A DNA stretch of 22,964 bases from CAZKNJ01 sp964554185. Its GTDB lineage: Bacteria > 4484-113. The notes below the pieces were generated by a model. It made no database searches and had not been told where the DNA came from. It worked only from the letters and a program-made list of their open reading frames with translations. The stretch is from contig CAZKNJ010000028.1 in assembly GCA_964554185.1 (NCBI GenBank), forward strand, positions 1-22,964, given 5' to 3'. Positions 21,486-22,964 of this stretch are shown here, piece by piece. How positions within the stretch are numbered: the first letter of the stretch is position 1; each line of letters begins with the position of its first letter. The position numbers and the translations under genes were made by a program.

Positions 21486-22964
21486 TTATACGTCCTCCAC
21501 ATGTTCTGCTTTGTAGCCGGCTGCCTCCACGGCGGCAATGAGGTCGTGGACATCCATCCCGGCGCCTTCCACCACCGCTTCGCCGGTCTCCAGGTCCACC
21601 CAGGCGTGAGTGACGCCGTCCACCGCCTTCAGCGCCTTTTCCACCGCCAGCGCGCAGTGGTTGCAGGTCATTCCTTCGATCTTGAAGAAGAACTTCTCCA
21701 TTTTCAGGTGCTCCTTGCACTCACAGCACTTACACATATCGATACCCGGTGCGGGCGCGGATTGGCTTGGCCCGGACGGCTGCTTCCCGCCGCCGAGCAG
21801 CCGCAGGCTGTTGAAAACCACCAGCAGCGTGACGCCCATATCGGCCGCTATGGCCATCCACAGCGTCGCCAGTCCGCCGAGCGCCAGCAGCATCACCGCA
21901 AACTTGAACGCGAGCGAGAAGGCGATGTTCTGCTTGACCATGCCGACGGTGCGTCGCGAGTGGCGCACCAGCCACGGCAGGCGCGTGAGGTCGTCGCTCA
22001 TCAGCGCGATGTCCGCCGTTTCCACCGCCGCGTCCGAGCCGGCTGCGCCCATGGCGATGCCGACGGTGGCGGCCGCCAGCGCGGGAGCATCGTTGATGCC
22101 GTCGCCCACCATGCCCACGCGCCCGTACTTCGCCACCATTTCCTGCACGAGCGCCACCTTGTCCTGCGGCAGCAGGTTGGCGTGATACTCCTCCACGCCC
22201 GCCTCATCCGCGACCGTGTGCACCGTGCCGTGATGGTCGCCGGAGAGCACGGCGATGCGCTTCACGCCGGCATCACGCAACTCGCGCACCGCCTGTGCAG
22301 CCTCAGCGCGCACGGTGTCGGCCACGGCGATGAGCCCGCAGACGTGGTCGTCATTGCCCACGGCCACGACCGTCTGCCCCAGCGCCTCGAACTCGCTGGC
22401 CATGGCGCAGATGTCCGGCGTCTCGTTGCCGCGCTCCTCCATGTAGCGGTGGCTGCCCACCCAGAACGGGCGCCCGTCCACCATGGCCTCCGCGCCCAGC
22501 CCCTGCACCGCGCGGAAGTTCTCCGCCGCCAGCGGCTGCACCCCACGGTCTCGCGCCGCAGCAAGAATGGCCTGCGCGATGGGATGCTCGCTGAAGGACT
22601 CCAGCGCCGCCGCCCGCTCCAGCAGTTCATCTTCGGTATGTTCGTTAGCAGGGACGATGAGCTTCACGTTGGGCTTGCCATAGGTGAGCGTGCCGGTCTT
22701 GTCAAAGGCGACGACCGCCAGCTGCGAGGGCGCTTCCAGGTAAACGCCGCCCTTGATGAGCACGCCGTGCCGCGCGGCGGAGGTAAGCCCGGCGACAATG
22801 CTTACGGGCGTGGAAATGACCAGCGCGCAGGGGCAGGCGATGACCAGCACCACCAGCGCGAAGTAAATCCAGCGCACCCATTCGCCGCGGAAGAGCAGCG
22901 GCGGGATGAGCGCGAAGGCCAGCGCCAGCGCCATCATCGTGGGCGTGTAGTAGAGGGCGAAGCG
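21486..22964 (-). CDS. P1B-2 Zn/Cd/Pb-exporting ATPase with C-terminal HMA domain (5' end beyond window)
   Basis: This integral-membrane pump exports divalent soft metals using ATP. The 492 visible residues lack the N-terminus; reading begins RFALYYTPTMMAL, inside the family. The sequence shows CPC (44-46), phosphorylation site DKTGT (Asp88), SEHPIAQAIL with the SEHP motif, and GDGINDAPAL. The last membrane pair matches the P1B-2 pattern exactly: N-x7-K-x20-D-x-G-x7-N (from QNIAFSLAFK to ADMGVTLLVVFN), which marks Zn, Cd or Pb transport, not copper. After the pump core come a Cys-rich linker (MCKCCECK) and a complete HMA domain (21486-21701) with GMTCNHC. HMA domains normally sit at the N-terminus. 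A Shine-Dalgarno and ATG are placed so that this domain could also be translated alone. The pump call is firm. Confidence 0.93.
   Translation of the reverse strand, partial: RFALYYTPTMMALALAFALIPPLLFRGEWVRWIYFALVVLVIACPCALVISTPVSIVAGLTSAARHGVLIKGGVYLEAPSQLAVVAFDKTGTLTYGKPNVKLIVPANEHTEDELLERAAALESFSEHPIAQAILAAARDRGVQPLAAENFRAVQGLGAEAMVDGRPFWVGSHRYMEERGNETPDICAMASEFEALGQTVVAVGNDDHVCGLIAVADTVRAEAAQAVRELRDAGVKRIAVLSGDHHGTVHTVADEAGVEEYHANLLPQDKVALVQEMVAKYGRVGMVGDGINDAPALAAATVGIAMGAAGSDAAVETADIALMSDDLTRLPWLVRHSRRTVGMVKQNIAFSLAFKFAVMLLALGGLATLWMAIAADMGVTLLVVFNSLRLLGGGKQPSGPSQSAPAPGIDMCKCCECKEHLKMEKFFFKIEGMTCNHCALAVEKALKAVDGVTHAWVDLETGEAVVEGAGMDVHDLIAAVEAAGYKAEHVEDV
21699..21716 (-). promoter_or_regulatory. 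Internal ribosome-binding site and ATG before the C-terminal HMA domain
   Basis: AAGGAG (21711-21716 on the minus strand) precedes an in-frame ATG (21699-21701) by nine bases, near-ideal initiation spacing. It would start a 71-residue protein (MEKFFFKIEGMTCNHC...) that is a complete CopZ-like metal chaperone. It lies within the ATPase frame, so the bases also encode Lys-Glu-His-Leu-Lys. Use of this site is inference. Confidence 0.4.

Overview
The window reads as one scaffold of a GC-rich, flagellated, anaerobic bacterium, most likely an assembled environmental genome: a run of exactly 100 N (14427-14526) interrupts one gene. Anaerobic life is suggested by a four-subunit ferredoxin-dependent 2-oxoacid oxidoreductase and by an oxygen-sensitive double-cubane-type reductase with its ATP-driven activator. 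The flagellar order fliM-fliN-(receiver)-fliO-fliP-fliQ resembles that of Bacillota, Thermotogota and other deep lineages. The phylum cannot be fixed from the sequence alone.

Layout. (1) 1-5522: a small lipoprotein gene on the plus strand converges on a minus-strand flagellar switch/export operon, fliM-fliN-receiver-fliO-fliP-fliQ, driven by a well-formed sigma70-like promoter at 5494-5522. fliR, flhB and flhA do not follow fliQ. (2) 5658-9142: a nucleotidyl-sugar transferase (minus) and a phosphohexomutase (plus) diverge from a 52-base gap in which both promoters appear to give leaderless mRNAs; an Opp/Dpp-type ABC ATPase without permeases overlaps the mutase end. (3) 9348-12100: ferredoxin, alpha, beta and gamma subunits of a 2-oxoacid:ferredoxin oxidoreductase in one tight operon, ending in a hairpin terminator. 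(4) 12174-15887, minus strand: a LysR regulator, then a double-cubane/2-hydroxyacyl-CoA dehydratase D-component-like reductase (holed by the N gap), its BadF/HgdC-type ATPase activator, and the tRNA methylthiotransferase MtaB. (5) 15990-21448, plus strand: a complete branched-chain-amino-acid-type ABC importer (lipoprotein binding protein, LivH, LivM, LivG, LivF) divergent from the LysR gene. (6) 21486-22964, minus strand: a P1B-2 zinc/cadmium/lead ATPase running off the right edge, with a heavy-metal-associated domain at its C-terminus.

The metabolic genes fit together loosely: imported amino acids or related organic acids would be deaminated to 2-oxoacids, oxidised to acyl-CoA with ferredoxin reduction, and low-potential electrons could feed the activator/reductase pair. 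That is inference from gene content.

The observations most worth following are the family-atypical insertions at corresponding positions in both Liv permeases (a predicted extracytoplasmic soluble domain in LivH, an extra helical hairpin in LivM), the C-terminal metal-binding domain of the P1B ATPase with its own internal Shine-Dalgarno and ATG, the paired leaderless promoters, and the phosphorylation-site-degenerate receiver inside the flagellar operon.
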